Shown: positions 7,224 through 9,143 of the stretch, in pieces
Layout of the letters: each line of letters begins with the position of its first letter
Position numbering within the stretch: the stretch's first letter is position 1
Origin: Arenimonas sp.
GTDB taxonomy: Bacteria; Pseudomonadota; Gammaproteobacteria; Xanthomonadales; Xanthomonadaceae
Length of the DNA stretch: 9,143 nucleotides
Assembly (NCBI GenBank): GCA_003497545.1
Contig: DNNT01000017.1
Coordinates: 1 to 9,143, forward strand
Reading direction: 5' to 3'
Program-made: the position numbers and the translations under genes
Notes under the pieces: model-generated
Database searches by the model: none
Told to the model about the DNA's origin: nothing
What the model saw: only the letters and a program-made list of their open reading frames with translations

Positions 7224-7643
7224 GGCGGAGCCGGCCAAGACAGTCGCGTCGCAGCAATGCGCCGAGGAAAGTCCGGGCTCCACAGAGCAGGGTGCCAGGT
7301 AACGCCTGGGCGGCGTGAGCCGACGGAAAGTGCAACAGAAAACAAACCGCCGAACGGCCCGCAAGGGTGCGTGGTAAGGGCGAAACGGTGGGGTAAGAGC
7401 CCACCGCGGACCTGGCAACAGGGACGGCACGGCAAGCCCCACCCGGAGCAATGCCGAATAGGGGCCTCGCGTGGAAAGGTCCGACGTTCAGCCGTGAGGC
7501 TGTCGGAGACCTCCACATGGGACACTTCAGCCCAAGAGTGCCCGGGTTGGCAGCTAGATCCTGTCGGTAACGGCAGGGGCAGAGGAATGGTCATCCAGAG
7601 GAGGCAACTCCTTGGACAAAATCCGGCTTACAGGCCGTCCGCG
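7224..7643 (+). ncRNA. rnpB: RNase P RNA, class A, apparently a hybrid of two sources
   Basis: Catalytic RNA of RNase P, which trims tRNA 5' leaders. Conserved regions are present in order: GAGGAAAGTCCGGGCTCCA (7263-7281), GGTGCCAGGTAACGCC in the following stem, ACAGAAAACAAACCGCC (about 7336-7352), GGGGTAAGAGCCCACC, CCACCCGGAGCAA, CGAATAGGGG, GAGGAATGG (7582-7590) and ATCCGGCTTA (7621-7630). Terminal helix P1 can form from GCGGA and CGGCC on the 5' side with GGCCG and TCCGC on the 3' side, leaving a two-base bulge. P2 cannot: GACAGTC (7239-7245), identical to the E. coli strand, faces GGTCATC (7589-7595) where E. coli has GACTGTC. About 420 nt is longer than E. coli (377 nt). The ends are estimated from P1. 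The gene is certain as a family match, but whether this exact molecule exists in a cell is doubtful. Confidence 0.93.
7246..7352. other. Probable crossover between two genomes inside rnpB
   Basis: P2 mispairing puts the switch between 7245 and 7589. Comparison with remembered consensus sequences favours the most conserved stretch, roughly 7263-7352. Sequence before it follows the gammaproteobacterial rsmI-rnpB order. Sequence after it leads into alphaproteobacterial genes. The exact base cannot be fixed by eye, because the crossover region is by nature shared by both parents. Confidence 0.7.
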
Positions 7644-7751
7644 CAATTTCCTGCCTGTCGCACGAAGTCTCTGCACGACTTTTGCAAATCCGCGATATGC
7701 TGCCCAAAACGCAGGCCCGAACACGGGGCCGGTTCACAAGGGAGGGCGGAT
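7644..7751 (+). promoter_or_regulatory. rnpB-DUF533 intergenic region with ribosome-binding site
   Basis: Short spacer in the alphaproteobacterial part. A weak hairpin (GTCG 7657-7660 with CGAC 7676-7679) followed by TTTT (7680-7683) may terminate rnpB. The lower GC stretch around 7680-7715 is where a promoter for the next gene would be expected, but I see no -35/-10 pair with normal spacing. AAGGGAGGG (7738-7746) is a clear ribosome-binding site five bases before the ATG at 7752. Confidence 0.4.
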
Positions 7752-8462
7752 ATGAGCTTCATCAAGACACTGGCGACGCTGGCCGTGGGTTTCGCTGCCG
7801 CAAGGGGCGTCGACCGCTTTCAGAAGATGGGCGGCGCCGCCGGGATGCAGGATGCGCTGCGTGGTGCAGGCCAGCCCGGTGGCATGGCCGATCAGATGGG
7901 GGCGATGGCCGAAAAGCTGGGCATCCCCGGCGGACGGCAGGCGGTGGCCGATATGATGGGCCGCTTCGGTGCCACGACGACCACCGCCACGGATCAGGCA
8001 CAGAGCGGCCTGAACGGCCTGCTGACGGCGATGACCAGCGCTGCCAGTGCAGGGGCCCGCAATATGGGTGACATGATGGGGGCGCTTGCAGGGGCCACTC
8101 CGGCCGGACCGATGGCCGAAGAAAATGCCCGCCTGATGATCCGCGCCATGATTCAGGGCGCCAAGGCCGATGGCGGCATCGACGCCGAAGAACGCCGCAA
8201 GATCATGGATCATCTGGGCGATGCCACGCCTGAGGAGATGGCCTTTGTCGAAGCCGAACTGGCCGCGCCGCTGGATATTGCCGGGCTTGCCGCCGCAGTG
8301 GGCGAAACCGCGCGGGCACAGGTCTATTCCGCCGCGCTGATGGCCATCAAGGCGGATACCGAGGCCGAGCAGGGCTTCCTGTCCACCCTTGCCGGGGCTT
8401 TGCAGCTGGACGCGGGCACCGTGGCTACCATCCATCGCAGCATGGGAAAACCGCTGGTCTGA
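7752..8462 (+). CDS. DUF533 / TerB-like family protein
   Basis: Protein of 236 residues of the DUF533 (YebE-like) family, whose function is not established. The N-terminus (SFIKTLATLAVGFAAARGVD) is a conserved hydrophobic-amphipathic segment. Residues about 25-115 are low-complexity and rich in Gly, Ala and Met, with many GG, MG and MM pairs. From about 120 on lies an all-helical TerB-like domain, including AMIQGAKADGGIDAEER and a later helix AALMAIKADTEAEQGFL. The KADGGID acidic turn is the family hallmark. The start is supported by the AAGGGAGGG site. Asp codons are nine GAT to four GAC, unlike the genes before rnpB. I associate its wording and the neighbouring rpmG with Rhodobacteraceae, from memory. 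Confidence 0.88.
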   Translation: MSFIKTLATLAVGFAAARGVDRFQKMGGAAGMQDALRGAGQPGGMADQMGAMAEKLGIPGGRQAVADMMGRFGATTTTATDQAQSGLNGLLTAMTSAASAGARNMGDMMGALAGATPAGPMAEENARLMIRAMIQGAKADGGIDAEERRKIMDHLGDATPEEMAFVEAELAAPLDIAGLAAAVGETARAQVYSAALMAIKADTEAEQGFLSTLAGALQLDAGTVATIHRSMGKPLV

Positions 8463-8474
8463 TCTGCGGCAGGC

Positions 8475-8501
8475 GCGGGCGGCACCGCCCGGGCCTTTCC
8501 C
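8475..8501 (+). terminator. Possible terminator after the DUF533 gene
   Basis: GGGCG (8477-8481) and CGCCC (8486-8490) form a GC-rich hairpin with a GCAC loop a few bases after the stop. Only three T follow, so it may work weakly or just stabilise the 3' end. Confidence 0.4.
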
Positions 8502-8522
8502 GCGAAACCTGTGTTTTCGCTG

Positions 8523-8550
8523 TTGACTCTGCCCGCGCCTTCCTTAAAAG
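8523..8550 (+). promoter_or_regulatory. Candidate promoter of rpmG
   Basis: TTGACT (8523-8528) is a near-consensus -35. TAAAAG (8545-8550) lies 16 bp downstream as a -10. The start site would be near 8557, leaving a leader of about 50 bases before rpmG. The strong -35 with a poor -10 is common for ribosomal protein genes of GC-rich alphaproteobacteria. Confidence 0.6.
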
Positions 8551-8606
8551 GCAGGCTCCAAAGGATTTCACGGGAAGGTTTCTTTCCCGGCTGCAGGAGA
8601 GAGACT

Positions 8607-8774
8607 ATGGCGAAGCCGACGACGATCAAGATCCGTCTGAACTCGACGGCGGGCACCGGGCACTTCTACGTGACCAAGAAGAATGCCCGCACCATGACCG
8701 ACAAGATGGCGGTCAACAAGTATGACCCGGTGGTGCGCAAGCACGTCGAATACAAAGAAGGCAAGATCAAGTAA
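8607..8774 (+). CDS. rpmG: 50S ribosomal protein L33
   Basis: Small basic protein of the large ribosomal subunit, near the E site. The 55-residue product is full length and carries the L33 signatures [17 protein letters not shown] (residues 7-23), KKNARTM (24-30) and [18 protein letters not shown] (38-55). It has no cysteines, so it is the zinc-independent form. AGGAGA at 8595-8600, six bases before the ATG, is a good ribosome-binding site. The gene stands alone between its own promoter and a strong terminator, and is not paired with rpmB as in E. coli, which fits an alphaproteobacterial locus. Confidence 0.97.
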   Translation: MAKPTTIKIRLNSTAGTGHFYVTKKNARTMTDKMAVNKYDPVVRKHVEYKEGKIK

Positions 8775-8798
8775 GATCTGCCGGATTTCGGATTGCAG

Positions 8799-8826
8799 GG
8801 GCCGCACCTTCGGGGGCGGCCTTTTG
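8799..8826 (+). terminator. Rho-independent terminator after rpmG
   Basis: A GC-rich hairpin pairs GGCCGC-CC (8800-8808, with A8806 mismatched) with GG-GCGGCC (8813-8821) around a TTCG tetraloop closed by C-G, and is followed by TTTT (8822-8825). The stable UUCG loop and the T run make this a strong call. Confidence 0.88.
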
Positions 8827-8840
8827 CTTTGGAGACTACC

Positions 8841-9143
8841 ATGCAGCGCATCATGATTCTGGGCCAGCCCGGCGCCGGCAAAAGCTGGCTGGCGCGCGAA
8901 CTGGGCGCCCGCACCGGCCTGCCGGTCATCCATATGGATTGCATCCACTGGCAAGCCGGCTGGGTGGAACGTCCGCTGGCCGAAAAGCTGCAGCTGGCCC
9001 GTGCGGCCGAAGCAACCCCCGCCTGGATTTTCGAGGGCGGGCTGTCGGCCACCTATGACAGTCGGGCCGCGCGGGCGGATCTGGTCATCTGGCTGGATCT
9101 GCCGCTGGCGCTGCGCCTCTGGCGGGTGATCCGGCGGAGCCTG
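8841..9143 (+). CDS. P-loop NTPase, adenylate kinase / topology-modulation-like (3' end outside window)
   Basis: First 101 codons of a P-loop protein cut off by the window edge. Walker A is GQPGAGKS (residues 8-15), directly after a hydrophobic first strand. It is followed by HMDCIHWQAGW (31-41), a signature of small kinase-like proteins often annotated as adenylate kinase, FlaR or DNA topology modulation protein. FEGGLSATYDSR and VIWLDLPLALRLWRVIRRS at about 66-100 fit the same family, where the second Asp strand takes the Walker B position. The substrate cannot be assigned. GGAG at 8831-8834 gives a start six bases downstream. It begins just past the rpmG terminator, so it probably needs its own promoter, which I cannot see in the 14 bases between. 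Asp codons are three GAT, one GAC. Confidence 0.85.
   Translation, partial: MQRIMILGQPGAGKSWLARELGARTGLPVIHMDCIHWQAGWVERPLAEKLQLARAAEATPAWIFEGGLSATYDSRAARADLVIWLDLPLALRLWRVIRRSL

Noticed and set aside
7246..7643. Natural interclass recombination creating a functional hybrid rnpB
   Set aside because: Not excluded, but the P2 mismatch would be expected to harm the RNA, and the taxonomic and codon-use switch at a highly conserved sequence is what an assembly join produces.
7257..7751. In-frame upstream extension of the DUF533 protein through rnpB
   Set aside because: It would translate the RNase P RNA. The ATG at 7752 has a strong ribosome-binding site and a natural family N-terminus.

Overview
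The window reads as two pieces of DNA from two different bacterial classes, joined inside one RNA gene. Bases 1 to about 7250 look like a GC-rich gammaproteobacterium of the Xanthomonadales/Lysobacterales type. The evidence is thiL-pgpA, the divergent pair lpoA-yraN / rsmI, an RNase P RNA gene starting directly behind the rsmI operon, and almost exclusive use of GAC for Asp. Bases from about 7350 to the end look like an alphaproteobacterium of the Rhodobacteraceae type: a DUF533/TerB-like protein, a zinc-free ribosomal protein L33, a P-loop kinase-like protein, and mixed GAT/GAC use. The crossover lies inside rnpB. Its first strand of helix P2 is gammaproteobacterial, and the sequence at the position of the second strand is alphaproteobacterial and does not complement it. 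The simplest explanation is a chimeric contig joined through conserved rnpB sequence, not a new biological system.

Layout, left part. thiL (thiamine-phosphate kinase) and pgpA (phosphatidylglycerophosphatase A) overlap by ATGA on the plus strand. They converge on a minus-strand block that runs lpoA, yraN, glcD-like FAD oxidase, family-4-like uracil-DNA glycosylase. rsmI (16S rRNA C1402 ribose methyltransferase) diverges from lpoA across 61 bp and is coupled by ATGA to a small TonB-like lipoprotein gene. The rnpB promoter and 5' end follow.

Two copies of an imperfect palindrome lie at 1451-1542 and 3569-3672. They are built from ATCCGYG units spaced about 10 bp apart and sit exactly on either side of the oxidase-glycosylase pair. 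They are the most interesting element that appears genuinely part of the left genome.

Layout, right part. The 3' portion of rnpB is followed by the DUF533 gene, a good candidate promoter and rpmG, a strong intrinsic terminator, and the start of a P-loop NTPase gene cut off by the window edge.

Working picture: the left part holds housekeeping functions (cofactor activation, phospholipid synthesis, peptidoglycan synthase activation, ribosome modification, tRNA processing) plus a two-gene cassette of redox and DNA-repair function. The right part is a short piece of an unrelated housekeeping locus. No CRISPR array, insertion sequence, phage gene or toxin-antitoxin pair is visible.
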